Assembly: GCA_029779845.1 (NCBI GenBank)
Contig: JAKOZT010000004.1
Location: forward strand, 1 to 64,000
Source of the DNA: Pseudomonadota bacterium
GTDB lineage: Bacteria; Pseudomonadota; Gammaproteobacteria; Burkholderiales; Burkholderiaceae_C
DNA: 64,000 nucleotides
Reading direction: 5' to 3'
Shown: positions 1-9,595 of the stretch, in pieces
Numbering within the stretch: position 1 is the stretch's first letter
Layout of the letters: every line of letters starts with the position of its first letter
The notes under the pieces: model-generated
Told to the model about the DNA's origin: nothing
The model's input: the letters and a program-made list of their open reading frames with translations, nothing else
Database searches by the model: none
Program-made: the position numbers and the translations under genes

Positions 1-1
1 A

Positions 2-1468
2 TCGCGCCGCGCCGGCCTGAAGCCGGAAGAGGGCGTGCGCTGGGCCAGCGACGGCAGCGGCGACTTCGAGGTCGAGACCATCATGCGCCCCGAGCGCGGC
101 ACCAGCGTGACGCTGCATTTGCGCGAGGGCGAGGAGGAGTTCCTCTCCGGCTGGAAGCTGCGCTCGATCATCGGCCGCTACTCCGACCACATCTCGCTGC
201 CCATCCTGATGCGCAAGGAGGAGTGGGACGCCGAGGCCGGAGCGCAGAAGCTCACCGACGAATGGACGCCGGTCAACAAGGCCTCGGCGCTGTGGACGCG
301 CAACAAGAGCGAGATCACGCCCGAGCAGTACGCCGAGTTCTACAAGCAGATCAGCTATGACACGGAAGCGCCGCTGGCCTACACGCACAACCGCGTCGAG
401 GGGCGCAGCGAGTACACCCAGCTGCTCTACATCCCGGCGAAAGCGCCGTTCGACCTGTGGAACCGCGACAAGCGCGGCGGCGTGAAGCTGTACGTCAAGC
501 GCGTCTTCATCATGGACGACGCCGAGGCGCTGATGCCGGTCTACCTGCGCTTCGTGAAGGGCGTGATCGACTCGGCCGACCTGCCGCTGAACGTCAGCCG
601 CGAACTGCTGCAGGAAAGCCGCGACGTGAAGGCGATCCGCGAGGGCTCGACCAAGCGCGTGCTCTCGATGCTGGAGAGCCTGGCCGACAGCGAGGACACC
701 GCCGAGCGCGACAAGTACGCGAAGTTCTGGGCCGACTTCGGCCAGGTGCTCAAGGAGGGCGTCGGCGAGGACCACGCCAACCAGGAGCGGCTCGCGAAGC
801 TGCTGCGCTTCGCCTCCACGCAGGCCGACAGCGGCGTCTCGCTGAAGGACTACGTCAGCCGCATGAAGGAAGGCCAGGAGGCGATCTACGTCGTCACCGC
901 CGATTCGCTGGCGGCCGCCAAGAGCAGCCCGCAGCTGGAGATCTTCCGCAAGAAGGGCATCGAGGTGCTGCTGCTGGTCGACCGCGTCGACGAGTGGCTG
1001 CTCGCGCACCTGTTCGAGTTCGATGGCAAGCCGCTGCAGAGCGTGGCCAAGGGCGCGGTCGATCTGGGCAAGCTGCAGGACGAGGACGAGAAGAAACACG
1101 CCGAAGAGGCCGCCGAGGCCTTCAAGCCGGTGCTGGAGCGCCTGAAGGCCGCGCTGAAGGACCGCGCCAAGGACGTGCGCGTGACCTCGCGCCTGGTCGA
1201 TTCGCCCGTCTGCCTGGTGGTCGACGAGGGCGACATCAGCGGCCACCTCGCGCGCATGCTCAAGCAGGCGGGGCAGGAGGCGCCCAAGGCGATGCCCATC
1301 CTGGAAGTGAACGCCGAGCATGCGCTCGTCAAGCGGCTCGAAGCGAGCGCGCATTTCGACGAGCTGGCGCAGATCCTGTTCGACCAGGCGCTGCTCGCCG
1401 AGGGCGGCCAGTTGGAGGACCCGGGCGCCTACGTGAAGCGCATCAACGCGCTGCTCGCGGCGGGCTGA
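2..1468 (+). CDS. htpG: Chaperone HtpG (Hsp90 family), 3' part
   Basis: This is the C-terminal part of a bacterial Hsp90, an ATP-dependent dimeric cytoplasmic chaperone. The frame is open to the left edge, so the start and most of the N-terminal ATPase domain lie outside the window. About 488 residues are visible, against roughly 620-640 for the family. The middle-domain signature [14 protein letters not shown] is present near window position 575, and the C-terminal dimerisation domain runs to the stop. It converges on srkA, and the two stop codons lie only 6 nt apart inside one hairpin. Family identification is secure. Confidence 0.97.
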   Translation, partial: SRRAGLKPEEGVRWASDGSGDFEVETIMRPERGTSVTLHLREGEEEFLSGWKLRSIIGRYSDHISLPILMRKEEWDAEAGAQKLTDEWTPVNKASALWTRNKSEITPEQYAEFYKQISYDTEAPLAYTHNRVEGRSEYTQLLYIPAKAPFDLWNRDKRGGVKLYVKRVFIMDDAEALMPVYLRFVKGVIDSADLPLNVSRELLQESRDVKAIREGSTKRVLSMLESLADSEDTAERDKYAKFWADFGQVLKEGVGEDHANQERLAKLLRFASTQADSGVSLKDYVSRMKEGQEAIYVVTADSLAAAKSSPQLEIFRKKGIEVLLLVDRVDEWLLAHLFEFDGKPLQSVAKGAVDLGKLQDEDEKKHAEEAAEAFKPVLERLKAALKDRAKDVRVTSRLVDSPVCLVVDEGDISGHLARMLKQAGQEAPKAMPILEVNAEHALVKRLEASAHFDELAQILFDQALLAEGGQLEDPGAYVKRINALLAAG

Positions 1469-1487
1469 TCGTTCTCAGGCGATCAGC
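1464..1487. terminator. Perfect hairpin covering both stop codons of htpG and srkA
   Basis: GCTGATCG (1464-1471) pairs perfectly with CGATCAGC (1480-1487) around an 8-nt loop. The arms contain the stop codons of both convergent genes. There is no T-run, so function as a terminator in both directions is inferred from position only. Confidence 0.35.
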
Positions 1488-2509
1488 GGCGCTTCGTCCA
1501 TCGCTTCGAGCTGGTCGCGCAAGCGCGTGGCCTGCTCGGCCCAGTAGGCCGGGCTCTCGAACCACGGGAAGGCGATCGGGAAGGCCGGATCCTTCCAGCG
1601 CCGCGCGATCCAGGCGCTGTGGTGCAGGATGCGCAGCGTGCGCAGCGGCTCGATCAGCGCCAGCTCTCGGCGGTCGAACTCCATGAACTGCTCGTAGCCG
1701 TCGAGCACGGCGCCGAGCTGTTGCTGGCGTTCGGCGCGCGAGCCCGACAGCAGCATCCACAAGTCCTGCACCGCCGCTCCGGTGAGCGCATCGTCGAGGT
1801 CGACGAAGTGCGGGCCGGCGGCGCTCCACAGGATGTTGCCGAGGTGGCAGTCGCCGTGCAGGCGCAGTGTGCGCAATGAACCGGCTTGCGCGAACGCGGC
1901 ATCGACGCGTTTCAGCGCTTCATCGGCCATGCCGCGCCAGGCCGGCAGCGCATCGGGCGGCACGACGTCGTGCGCGAGCAGCCAGTCGCGCGGCTCGTGG
2001 CCGTGGCTCGCGGGGCTCAGCGTCAGGCGGTGCTCGAAGCGCCCGGCCGCGCCGACCAGGTGGATGCGGGCGATGAAGCGGCCGATCCATTCCAGCACCG
2101 CCGGGTCTTCGACTTCCGGTGCCCGGCCGGCCTTGCGCTCGGCGACGGCGAAGCGGTACGCGCCCGCATCGGTGGCGAAGGAGGCGAGCGTCGCGCCCAG
2201 GCGGGTCAGCCGTTCGGCGTGCAGCGAGCGTGCGTCGGCCTGCAGCGGCCAGGGCGCGGCCAGCGGCACTTCGTGCTCGGCGAGTTCCGCGGCGAAAGCG
2301 TGCTCTTCGAGGATCTGCGCATCGCTCCAGCGCGCCGGGCGGTAGAACTTCGCCACCACCACGCGGCCGTCTTCGAGGAACACCTGGAAGACGCGGTTCT
2401 CGTAGGAGTTCAGCTGGATCAGCCGGCCGTCGCCGCGCAGGCCGGCGGCATCGAGAGCGTCCAGTACGACCTCGGGCGTGAGGCCGGCGTAAGGGGTGTC
2501 GTCGCTCAA
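1475..2509 (-). CDS. srkA: Stress response kinase SrkA/RdoA (YihE family)
   Basis: Predicted cytoplasmic protein kinase with an aminoglycoside phosphotransferase/choline kinase fold, about 344 residues, the usual size for the YihE/SrkA family. The catalytic loop LHGDCHLGNILW and the metal-binding FVDLDD are both visible. In E. coli SrkA counters MazEF-linked death during envelope stress; transfer of that role is inference. I place the start at a TTG whose codon overlaps the TGA of the upstream DUF2726 gene (TTGA). The open frame extends further upstream but only as a shadow of that gene. This start implies translational coupling. Confidence 0.88.
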   Translation of the reverse strand: MSDDTPYAGLTPEVVLDALDAAGLRGDGRLIQLNSYENRVFQVFLEDGRVVVAKFYRPARWSDAQILEEHAFAAELAEHEVPLAAPWPLQADARSLHAERLTRLGATLASFATDAGAYRFAVAERKAGRAPEVEDPAVLEWIGRFIARIHLVGAAGRFEHRLTLSPASHGHEPRDWLLAHDVVPPDALPAWRGMADEALKRVDAAFAQAGSLRTLRLHGDCHLGNILWSAAGPHFVDLDDALTGAAVQDLWMLLSGSRAERQQQLGAVLDGYEQFMEFDRRELALIEPLRTLRILHHSAWIARRWKDPAFPIAFPWFESPAYWAEQATRLRDQLEAMDEAPLIA

Positions 2510-3288
2510 CGCAGCGAATAGCGCGGGTTGTCGACCACCACGCCGCCGATGTCCTCGCCGCCGTCCAGCGGTGACGGCCGGCTGCGCGGACCGATGCCGG
2601 GGCCGAGCATGCCGAACTCGCTCTGGCCCGAGCCCTCGACGCGCGAGTCGGGCGCGAAGAACGAATCCTGGAACAGCGACGAGTCCTGCCACAGCGCAGT
2701 GCGCTCGGCGCGCCGGTTGGCCACCGTGCTGGCCAGCGTGTCGCGCGCCTGGTCGAGCGAGTGCGTCGGCGGCCGGGCGGCCTGCGGGCCGCGCGCGTTG
2801 GCGCCGGCCTGCGGCACCAGCAATTGCAGCTCGGCCACCGAGGGCAGGTTCTCGACCGGGCAGCGCAGGTAGCGCACGCGGCAGGCGCCCAGCACCGCCT
2901 GCTTGATCTGCAGGATGCGGCGCGAGTTGCCGCGGTCGGTGTCGAGGTCGATCGCGGCCAGCACGCGCCCGTTGGCGCTGCACACCGCGAAGGTCACGTG
3001 GATCGAGCCGAGCAGTTCGTACCAGTAGCGCGTGCGGCCCGGATCGACCGGCTGGCTGAAGCGCACCAGCGGCAGCTTGGACAGCACGATGTGATGCGGC
3101 AGCGCCTCGCGCAGCAGCCGGTAGACGCGGCGCTCGTCGGTGGAGAACACGGGCCGCGCCGACAGCGCCCACTCGGCCGGCAGCGCCACCGGCTTGGGCG
3201 GGCGGCGCAGCCACCACAGCCATGTCGCGGAGGCCGCCGCTGCCCCTGCGAGGGCAGACAGTACAACGAGCAACGTCGAGGTCGGCAT
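2506..3288 (-). CDS. DUF2726 domain protein with N-terminal membrane anchor
   Basis: A 260-residue protein. Residues 5-27 form one hydrophobic segment ending in WLWWLRR, so it is probably anchored in the inner membrane with a cytoplasmic body. Residues about 45-155 fit the DUF2726 fold, a nuclease-like domain of unknown function: FSTDERRVYRLL, then a core with AIDLDTDRG. The C-terminal 100 residues are low-complexity and probably disordered. It is the first gene of a two-gene unit with srkA. No specific function can be assigned. Confidence 0.8.
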   Translation of the reverse strand: MPTSTLLVVLSALAGAAAASATWLWWLRRPPKPVALPAEWALSARPVFSTDERRVYRLLREALPHHIVLSKLPLVRFSQPVDPGRTRYWYELLGSIHVTFAVCSANGRVLAAIDLDTDRGNSRRILQIKQAVLGACRVRYLRCPVENLPSVAELQLLVPQAGANARGPQAARPPTHSLDQARDTLASTVANRRAERTALWQDSSLFQDSFFAPDSRVEGSGQSEFGMLGPGIGPRSRPSPLDGGEDIGGVVVDNPRYSLR

Positions 3289-3429
3289 GTCCTGGTCCGG
3301 TTCGTCGGTTCACGCACCTGACGAGGCAGGTCGATCGCGAGCAGTCAATGTACCGGATGTTACGTTCGCCGACCTCTCTCTACATCCCCATGTCCTGGGG
3401 CGCTGCCGCCTGCCGCGACAGCACGGCCT

Positions 3430-4146
3430 TCACTCGCCGGCGATGTGGTGGCTGCTGGAAATGTGAGCCTTGACTTCCGAGATCGTGTCGAGAATCCGCT
3501 GCACGTGGCTGGCGTGGCGCTTGATCTGGTAGTCGAACTCGGCGGCCTGTTCGCCCATCATCTCCTCGACGTGCGAGACGAAGGTGTCGGGCGGCAGGCG
3601 CAGCCAGGCGTCCGACTCGGAGCCGTCGCGCTCCACCGTCGAGCCGGCGTTGCGCGCGATCTTCAGCATCGCGGTGTTTTCGCTCAGCGCATGGATGAAC
3701 AGGGTCTGCACGCCGCGGTTGCGCGCGTGCAACACCGAGTGCTCGAACAGCCGGGCGCCAAAGCCGCGGCCGCGCGCCTTCTTCAGCACCGAGACGCCGA
3801 ATTCGGCCATCGCGCCGCGCGTCGGATCGGCCGGCGCGTTCGGGTGCGCCAGGTGCGCCATCGCGATCAGTTCGAGGCGGCGGTTGAAGATGCCGAACAC
3901 CTCGTCCTGGTCGAAATCGAGCGTGTCGACGTAGCGGGTGATCTGCGCGTCCGTGGCGGGGTAGCCGAAGCGCAGGTAGCGGTCGCCCTCGTCCAGGCTC
4001 AGCAGGTGGGCGACGATGCGGTCGTGGTGGCGCGGGCCGAGCGAGCGGATCGGCACCCAGCTCCAGCGCGAATCGGGAGCGTCGGCCGAGCCGCTGGTGG
4101 CGGGCTTCTGGGCCGGCGTGACGGAGACTTGGTCGATGGGGTTCAT
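3430..4146 (-). CDS. GNAT family N-acetyltransferase
   Basis: A 238-residue protein with a single GNAT fold. Residues about 35-190 carry the N-terminal strand, the central AMAHLAHP strand and the acetyl-CoA loop ([15 protein letters not shown], of the R/Q-x-x-G-x-G/A type). Residues about 190-238 are helical and extend beyond the minimal domain. The substrate cannot be read from sequence. The start is ATG at 4146 with GAGGA upstream. It is transcribed divergently from rplM across a 265-bp gap. Confidence 0.85.
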   Translation of the reverse strand: MNPIDQVSVTPAQKPATSGSADAPDSRWSWVPIRSLGPRHHDRIVAHLLSLDEGDRYLRFGYPATDAQITRYVDTLDFDQDEVFGIFNRRLELIAMAHLAHPNAPADPTRGAMAEFGVSVLKKARGRGFGARLFEHSVLHARNRGVQTLFIHALSENTAMLKIARNAGSTVERDGSESDAWLRLPPDTFVSHVEEMMGEQAAEFDYQIKRHASHVQRILDTISEVKAHISSSHHIAGE

Positions 4147-4249
4147 CGTGTGTCCTCGTTTCAGGGTTAACCCTAGTCTATGCGAACTTCCTAGAGATGG
4201 AAGTCGAACCAGCGGCAGGCCGCCCCTTCAGTTTGTGAGAATGCACCGC

Positions 4250-4278
4250 TTCAGCGCCCCGCCCGGATCTGCTAGACT
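4250..4278 (+). promoter_or_regulatory. Possible sigma-70 promoter for rplM-rpsI
   Basis: TAGACT (4273-4278) as -10 and TTCAGC (4250-4255) as a weak -35 are separated by exactly 17 bp. This places transcription start near 4285, at the beginning of the structured leader. No better candidate is seen between the GNAT gene and rplM. Confidence 0.4.
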
Positions 4279-4285
4279 CACGGGC

Positions 4286-4411
4286 TTTTCCGCTTTTCAC
4301 CCTGCGGAAAACACGGGCCACAGGCTCGTGCAGCCGAAACGAGAGTCCGCCACTCACAGAAGCGGGGCCTCGCGAGGCGAGGGTGTTTATCTCGAAGCAA
4401 CTTCCACGCAC
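4286..4411 (+). promoter_or_regulatory. Structured 5' leader of the L13-S9 operon
   Basis: The roughly 125-nt leader contains a perfect 8-bp stem, TTTTCCGC (4286-4293) with GCGGAAAA (4304-4311). A second palindrome, GCCTCGCGAGGC, lies just before the rplM start region. Ribosomal protein operons are often autoregulated through such leaders. Regulation here is inference; only the pairing is seen. Confidence 0.4.
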
Positions 4412-4840
4412 ATGAAAACCTTCAGCGCCAAGCCGGCCGAGGTGACGCATGAGTGGTTTGTGATTGACGCGACCGACAAGGTCCTCGGACGGGTGGCCAG
4501 TGAAGTCGCCCTCCGCCTGCGCGGCAAGCACAAGGCCATCTACACGCCTCACGTCGATACCGGCGACTTCATCGTCGTCGTCAACGCCGACAAGATCCGC
4601 GTCACCGGCAACAAGGCCAACGACAAGGTGTACTACCGCCACTCGGGCTTCCCGGGCGGCATCTACGGCACCAAGTTCAAGGACATGCAGGCCAAGCATC
4701 CCGGGCGCGCGCTCGAGAAGGCGGTCAAGGGCATGCTGCCCAAGGGCCCGCTCGGCTACGCGATGGTCAAGAAGCTGAAGGTGTACGCCGGTGCCACGCA
4801 TCCGCACACCGCCCAGCAGCCCAAGCAGCTGGACATCTAA
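4412..4840 (+). CDS. rplM: 50S ribosomal protein L13
   Basis: A 142-residue protein, exactly the usual bacterial L13 length. It begins [10 protein letters not shown] and contains [15 protein letters not shown] and the GPLGYAM motif. It is an early-assembling protein of the large ribosomal subunit. The start is the ATG at 4412; the frame is open further upstream but only through the leader. rpsI follows after 9 nt, the standard L13-S9 pair. Confidence 0.98.
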   Translation: MKTFSAKPAEVTHEWFVIDATDKVLGRVASEVALRLRGKHKAIYTPHVDTGDFIVVVNADKIRVTGNKANDKVYYRHSGFPGGIYGTKFKDMQAKHPGRALEKAVKGMLPKGPLGYAMVKKLKVYAGATHPHTAQQPKQLDI

Positions 4841-4849
4841 GGAGCGGTG

Positions 4850-5242
4850 ATGATCGGAAATTGGAACTACGGCACCGGCCGCCGCAAGTCGTCGGTGGCG
4901 CGCGTCTTCATCAAGAAGGGCAGCGGCCAGATCGTGATCAACGGCCGCCCGGTCGAGCAGTACTTCGGCCGCCAGACCTCGATCATGGTGGTCAAGCAGC
5001 CGCTGGTGCTGACGGCCAACGACGCGGCCTTCGACGTCAAGGTCAACGTGCACGGCGGCGGCGAGTCCGGCCAGGCCGGCGCGGTGCGCCACGGCATCAC
5101 CCGCGCGCTGATCGACTACGACGCGGCGCTCAAGCCCGAGCTGAGCCGCGCCGGCTTCGTGACGCGCGACGCGCGCGAAGTCGAGCGCAAGAAGGTCGGC
5201 CTGCACGGCGCTCGTCGTCGGAAGCAGTTCAGCAAGCGCTGA
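4850..5242 (+). CDS. rpsI: 30S ribosomal protein S9
   Basis: A 130-residue small-subunit protein. It begins [19 protein letters not shown] and ends in the basic tail RRRKQFSKR, whose last residues reach the P-site tRNA in known ribosomes. The start is ATG at 4850, 5 nt after AAGGAG (4839-4844). A GTG immediately before it at 4847 is less well spaced. It is co-transcribed with rplM and followed by a good terminator. Confidence 0.98.
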   Translation: MIGNWNYGTGRRKSSVARVFIKKGSGQIVINGRPVEQYFGRQTSIMVVKQPLVLTANDAAFDVKVNVHGGGESGQAGAVRHGITRALIDYDAALKPELSRAGFVTRDAREVERKKVGLHGARRRKQFSKR

Positions 5243-5268
5243 GGTCGCCCACGCGCCCATCCTCGAAC

Positions 5269-5297
5269 GAGGCCGCCAGCGTGCGGCCTCTTTCGTT
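5269..5297 (+). terminator. Rho-independent terminator after rpsI
   Basis: GAGGCCGC (5269-5276) pairs perfectly with GCGGCCTC (5283-5290), with a 6-nt loop followed by TTTCGTTT. Position and direction fit the end of rplM-rpsI. Confidence 0.8.
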
Positions 5298-5332
5298 TCC
5301 GGCCCCCGCTTACGAGTCCACACGAAGCTGAC

Positions 5333-6040
5333 ATGCGTTGGAAACTCCTGCGACGCCGCCTGTCGGTCAGCGCCCCGCGCATGATCGTGCGCAGCCACCT
5401 GCCCTGGCCGCTGCGCTGGGCGGTGGCGGCGCTGATGTTCGGCTTCTCGGCGGCGCTGGCGATGTGGGCCTTCGAGACGGGCAAGGGCCTGGCCGGCCTC
5501 GACAGCGCCGCCAAGGAGGAACTGGGCAAGCTGCGCGTGGAAGTGGCTCAACTGCGCGAGGAGCGCGAGAAGGCGCTGTCGATCGCCAACACGGCCGACA
5601 GCCTGCTCAAGACCGAGCGCACCGCACAGGAGAAGCTCGCGCAGCAGCTGCGCCAGACCGAGGCCGAGAACCTCGCGCTGAAGGCCGATCTCGGTTTCTT
5701 CGAGAAGCTGCTGCCGGCCGCCGCCGGCGAGGCGGCGCTGAGCATCCGCGGCCTGCAGGCCGAGGCGGCCAACGAACACCAGCTGCGCTACCAGATCCTG
5801 CTGATGCAGCCGGGCAAGTCGCGCCCCGAGTTCAGCGGGCGCTACGAGATGACGCTGGCCGGCACGCTCGACGGCAAGCCCTGGACGATGCCCGGCGGCG
5901 CGCAGCCGCTGCAGGTCAGGCAATACCGCCGCGTCGAGGGTCTGATCGACCACCCGCCGCAGGCGCTGGTGAAGACGGTGACGGTAAAGGTCACCGACGC
6001 GCGCGGCGCGGTTCTTGCGTCGCATTCGGTCCAGATGTGA
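5333..6040 (+). CDS. DUF6776-type membrane-anchored coiled-coil protein
   Basis: A 235-residue protein. A short basic N-terminus is followed by one membrane segment at about residues 27-48 ([19 protein letters not shown]) and a long coiled coil at about 60-125 (Leu/Glu/Lys-rich heptads). A compact beta-rich domain makes up about 135-235. Most of the protein is probably periplasmic. It resembles the DUF6776 family, which I recall as common beside bactofilin genes in Betaproteobacteria. It lies 23 nt before the bactofilin gene, so a shared role in envelope organisation is a reasonable inference. Confidence 0.75.
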   Translation: MRWKLLRRRLSVSAPRMIVRSHLPWPLRWAVAALMFGFSAALAMWAFETGKGLAGLDSAAKEELGKLRVEVAQLREEREKALSIANTADSLLKTERTAQEKLAQQLRQTEAENLALKADLGFFEKLLPAAAGEAALSIRGLQAEAANEHQLRYQILLMQPGKSRPEFSGRYEMTLAGTLDGKPWTMPGGAQPLQVRQYRRVEGLIDHPPQALVKTVTVKVTDARGAVLASHSVQM

Positions 6041-6063
6041 CCGGATTTCAGAAGGGGACGCCC

Positions 6064-6456
6064 ATGTTCGGAAAGCAGAAGCAGCCGCCGATCCGCACGC
6101 TGATCGGCGAAGGCACGGTGATCTCCGGCGAACTGCGCTTCGCCGACGGTCTGCGCATCGACGGCGAAGTGGTCGGCGACGTGATCGCCGCCGGCGAGGG
6201 CTACAGCATCCTCGTCATCAGCGAAAAAGCCCGTGTCACCGGCAAGGTGATCGCCGGGCACGTGATCGTCAACGGCACGGTGGTCGGGCCGGTCCATTCG
6301 AGCTCGCTGCTCGAGCTGCAGCCCAAGGCGCAGATCACCGGCGACGTTCGCTACGAGGTGCTGGAGATGCACCAGGGCGCCACCATCGACGGCGAGCTTC
6401 GCCCGATCAAGGCCGACGAAAAACCATCCCTCAAGCTGGCTGCCGCCAATCTGTGA
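6064..6456 (+). CDS. Bactofilin family cytoskeletal protein
   Basis: A 130-residue protein, mostly one bactofilin (DUF583) domain of right-handed beta-helix turns. Repeats such as [19 protein letters not shown] and [20 protein letters not shown] are spaced about every 17-18 residues. Bactofilins polymerise without nucleotide into membrane-associated filaments that localise cell-wall or polarity proteins. The ATG at 6064 is chosen because the frame further upstream is a shadow of the preceding gene. The neighbours are a membrane coiled-coil protein upstream and erpA downstream. Confidence 0.92.
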   Translation: MFGKQKQPPIRTLIGEGTVISGELRFADGLRIDGEVVGDVIAAGEGYSILVISEKARVTGKVIAGHVIVNGTVVGPVHSSSLLELQPKAQITGDVRYEVLEMHQGATIDGELRPIKADEKPSLKLAAANL

Positions 6457-6494
6457 CAATCGTGGCCGACGGCGTGATGCCGAAGGAGCGAGCG

Positions 6495-6875
6495 ATGAGT
6501 GCAGTGGCCGAGAACATCCAGACCCAGCCCGTGGCAGACGAGCCGCCGGCGCCGATCGTCTTCACCGACAGCGCGGCGAGCAAGGTCAAGGAGCTGGTCG
6601 ACGAGGAAGGCAACCCGGACCTGAAGCTGCGCGTGTTCGTGCAGGGCGGCGGCTGCTCGGGCTTCCAGTACGGCTTCACCTTCGACGAGATCGTCAACGA
6701 CGACGACACGCAGATGACGAAGAACGGCGTCACGCTGCTGATCGACGCGATGAGCCTGCAGTACCTGGTCGGCGCGGAGATCGACTACAAGGACGACCTG
6801 CAAGGCGCGCAGTTCGTGATCAAGAACCCGAACGCGACCACCACCTGCGGTTGCGGGTCGAGCTTCACGCCCTGA
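6495..6875 (+). CDS. erpA: Iron-sulfur cluster insertion protein ErpA
   Basis: A 126-residue A-type carrier that delivers [4Fe-4S] clusters to apo-enzymes, including IspH, which is also encoded in this window. Three conserved cysteines are visible: C54 in GGGCSGF, and C118 and C120 in the C-terminal CGCGSSF. The first 20 residues are an extension typical of Burkholderiales copies. The start is ATG 6495 with GGAG (6485-6488) upstream. It is followed by a terminator-like hairpin. Confidence 0.95.
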   Translation: MSAVAENIQTQPVADEPPAPIVFTDSAASKVKELVDEEGNPDLKLRVFVQGGGCSGFQYGFTFDEIVNDDDTQMTKNGVTLLIDAMSLQYLVGAEIDYKDDLQGAQFVIKNPNATTTCGCGSSFTP

Positions 6876-6898
6876 CCGGCTTGCTGCGCCCGCGAGTC

Positions 6899-6927
6899 GA
6901 GGCCGCCTGCGGGCGGCCTTGTCATTT
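6899..6927 (+). terminator. Terminator-like hairpin after erpA
   Basis: GGCCGCC (6901-6907) pairs with GGCGGCC (6912-6918) around a TGCG loop, followed by TTGTCATTT. It sits between the convergent erpA and anmK genes and reaches the anmK stop. Confidence 0.6.
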
Positions 6928-8025
6928 CGGGTAGAGCGCGCCCAGCACGCGTACGCCGTGCGCGCCGGTCACCGAAGGCAGGTTGCCCGTCTCGCGGCGC
7001 ACGAAGGCGCGCGCCAGCCACGCGAAGGCGCAGGCCTCGACCTGATCGGGCGGCAGGCCGCGCGCCGCGGTGGAGGCCACGCGCAGGCCGGGCAGATGCG
7101 CCGCGAGCCGCGCCATCAGGTGCGCGTTGAAGGCGCCGCCGCCGCACGCCAGCAGCTCTTTTGCGTCGGGCCGATGGGCGAGCAGGTCGCGCGCGCAGGC
7201 CCAGGCGCTCAGCTCGGCGAGCGTGGCCTGCACGTCCTCGGGCGCGAGCGCGGGCCGCGCGGCCAGGCGCTGGGCCAGCCACTCGGTGTGGAACTGGTCG
7301 CGGCCGGTGCTCTTGGGCGGCGGCAACGCGAAATAAGGTTCGGCCTGCAAGGCGGCGAGCAGCGTCTCGTCGACCTGCCCGCTCGCGGCCCAGCGGCCAT
7401 CGCGGTCGAAAGCCTCGCCGCGATGGCGCTGCACCCAGTGGTCGAGCAGCGCATTCGCCGGGCCGCAGTCGAAGCCCAGCACCGAGCCGTCGGCGCCGAG
7501 CAGCGTCAGGTTGGCGATGCCGCCCAGGTTGAGTAGCGCCAGCGCCTCGCCGTCGCGGCCGAACATCGCACGATGGAAGGCAGGAACCAGCGGCGCGCCT
7601 TGCCCGCCGGCGGCGACGTCGCGGCTGCGCAGGTCGGCGACCACGTCCACGCCGCTCAGCTCGGCGAGCAGCGCGGGGTTGTTCAACTGCAGCGTGTAGC
7701 CGTCCTGCGGGCGATGGCGCACCGTCTGGCCGTGCGCGCCGATGGCCGTCACGGCGTCGGCCACGATGTCCGTTTGCGCCAGCAAGCGCGCCACCACGTC
7801 GGCATAGCGCCGCGCCACGGCGTTGCCGGCCAGCGCGGCGCGGTGCAGTTCGTCGTCGCCGCGGGTGTTCAGCGCGAGCAGTTCGGCGGCCAGTGCCGCA
7901 TCGAAGGGCAGATGCGCATGCGCCAGCACGCGCAACGCGGCTTCGCCCTCGGGCCACTCCACCAGCACACCATCGACCCCGTCGAGCGAGGTGCCCGACA
8001 TCAGGCCGATGTAGCGCTCGTTCAC
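6922..8025 (-). CDS. anmK: Anhydro-N-acetylmuramic acid kinase
   Basis: A 367-residue sugar kinase of the hexokinase/actin fold. It converts 1,6-anhydro-MurNAc, released in peptidoglycan turnover, to MurNAc-6-phosphate. The signature GLMSGTSLDGVD is at residues 7-18; LLNLGGIANLT and GFDCGPANALLD are also visible. The start is GTG at 8025, overlapping the TGA of the upstream M23 peptidase (GTGA). The coupling to a cell-wall hydrolase fits its role in murein recycling. Confidence 0.95.
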   Translation of the reverse strand: MNERYIGLMSGTSLDGVDGVLVEWPEGEAALRVLAHAHLPFDAALAAELLALNTRGDDELHRAALAGNAVARRYADVVARLLAQTDIVADAVTAIGAHGQTVRHRPQDGYTLQLNNPALLAELSGVDVVADLRSRDVAAGGQGAPLVPAFHRAMFGRDGEALALLNLGGIANLTLLGADGSVLGFDCGPANALLDHWVQRHRGEAFDRDGRWAASGQVDETLLAALQAEPYFALPPPKSTGRDQFHTEWLAQRLAARPALAPEDVQATLAELSAWACARDLLAHRPDAKELLACGGGAFNAHLMARLAAHLPGLRVASTAARGLPPDQVEACAFAWLARAFVRRETGNLPSVTGAHGVRVLGALYPK

Positions 8026-9407
8026 TCCGCGAGCGTGGCGCCGACGGTGGCCGCGGCGTCGAGCTGGCCGCGGATCTGCTGGGCGATGCCGGCGAAGCGC
8101 TGGCGCGCCGCCGGGCTCAGCTCGATCGCTTCCGAGGCCTTGGCCATCGCCAGCGGGTCGACCTGCGAACCCTGCACCTTGAACTCGAAGTGCAGGTGCG
8201 GCCCGGTGGCCCAGCCGGTGGCGCCGACCGCGCCGACACGCTCGCCCTGGTCGATGCGCTGGCCGACGCGCACGTCGATGCGGCTCAGGTGCGCGTACAG
8301 CGTGGCTTTGCCGTTGCCGTGCTCCACCTCGACCACGTTGCCGTAGCCGTTCTGGCGTCCGGCGAACTTCACCGTGCCCTGCGCCACCACGCGCACCGGC
8401 GTGCCCATCGGCGCGCCGTAGTCCACGCCCTTGTGCGCGCGCCACTGGTTGAGGATCGGGTGCATGCGCATCGAGAAGCCCGAGGTCACGCGCGAGAACT
8501 CCATCGGGCTGGTCAGGAAGGCGCGGCGCTTGCTCTTGCCATCCAGGCCGTAGAAGCCGCTCTTGCCGTTCTCGTCCCTGAACCAGACGGCCGAATGCGC
8601 CTCGCCCTTGTTGACGAACTCGGCCGCCAGCATGCGCCCGGCGGCGTGGTTCCAGGTGATCGGCTCGCCGTCGGCGGTGAGCGTTTCGTAGACCACGCTG
8701 AAGGTGTCGCCACGGCGCAGCTCGCGGTGGAAGTCGATGTCCACCGAGAAGGCCTCGGCCATCTGCACCGCCACCGCGTCGGGGATGCCCGATTCGTCGG
8801 TGGCGCCGAACAGCGAGCTGCGGATCGTGCCGCTGCCCAGGCGCACCGTGGTGGCCAGCGGTGCGGTCTCGACGCGCGCGCTGAAGCGGCCGTCGTCGCC
8901 GCGCACGATGCTCAGGCGTTCGAAGTGCGTGGCGATCAGCTCGCTGTCGGCGGGCGCGTAGCGTGCTGTCAGTTCCTCGAGTTGGCCGCCACGGGTGGCC
9001 GAGGCGCGCACGATCTTGCCGGCGCGGCCTTCGATCAGCTTGCGCGCCAGCGCGTCGCGGCGCACGAAGGCCACGGCTTCCGCATCCACGATGCCCATGC
9101 GGGCCAGCAGCGATTCGGCGCCGTCGCCGGCGCGGGTCAGCTCGCTGCGATGCAGGTGCAGTTCATGGCCGGCCAGCGCTTCGAGCTGTGACGGCACGTC
9201 GTCGTGGGCGACGATTTCCGTCACCAATCGACGCGGCAGGTCGGCCGCATCGGGCGCCGTCTGCGCGATGCCCCAGGCGGCCGCGCCGAAGCAGGCCAGC
9301 GAAATGGCGACGGCCGAAGCCAACGTGCGCGGATGCGCGTGCACGAAGCGGGCGCTGCGCGCCAGCTTCGCCTCGGCGGCGCGTTCGAGTTGTCCCAACG
9401 ATTTCAA
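8022..9407 (-). CDS. M23 family (LytM-type) peptidoglycan metallopeptidase
   Basis: A 461-residue protein. One membrane segment lies at about residues 29-48 (TLASAVAISLACFGAAAWGI), followed by a periplasmic linker with an OapA/LysM-like region. The C-terminal M23 endopeptidase domain spans about 305-420. Zinc ligands are H325 and D329 in HKGVDYGAP and H406 in GPHLHFEF, with H404 as the conserved catalytic partner. All are present, so it should be active on cross-linked murein. It is divergent from tyrS, a standard Burkholderiales arrangement, and coupled to anmK. Confidence 0.9.
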   Translation of the reverse strand: MKSLGQLERAAEAKLARSARFVHAHPRTLASAVAISLACFGAAAWGIAQTAPDAADLPRRLVTEIVAHDDVPSQLEALAGHELHLHRSELTRAGDGAESLLARMGIVDAEAVAFVRRDALARKLIEGRAGKIVRASATRGGQLEELTARYAPADSELIATHFERLSIVRGDDGRFSARVETAPLATTVRLGSGTIRSSLFGATDESGIPDAVAVQMAEAFSVDIDFHRELRRGDTFSVVYETLTADGEPITWNHAAGRMLAAEFVNKGEAHSAVWFRDENGKSGFYGLDGKSKRRAFLTSPMEFSRVTSGFSMRMHPILNQWRAHKGVDYGAPMGTPVRVVAQGTVKFAGRQNGYGNVVEVEHGNGKATLYAHLSRIDVRVGQRIDQGERVGAVGATGWATGPHLHFEFKVQGSQVDPLAMAKASEAIELSPAARQRFAGIAQQIRGQLDAAATVGATLAE

Positions 9408-9595
9408 TTCGATCTGTGCCGAACGCGAGCGCTCGATTCCATCCAGGTTGCCAACGAGGCGTCCACTAGAATCCGTGGCGCCTGCCGGAGCTTCAGCCGG
9501 CCGTTCGGGGCGTGAAGAAAATCACGGCGCAGTATACCCAGCGTATCCCGGGCCGACCTTCGTAAAACCCCATACCTTCCTCAGCCCGCGCCCTC

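Noticed and set aside
1475-3313. A single 612-residue protein covering srkA and the DUF2726 gene
   Set aside because: The upstream part is an out-of-frame shadow of the DUF2726 gene; the TTGA overlap gives two normal-length proteins.
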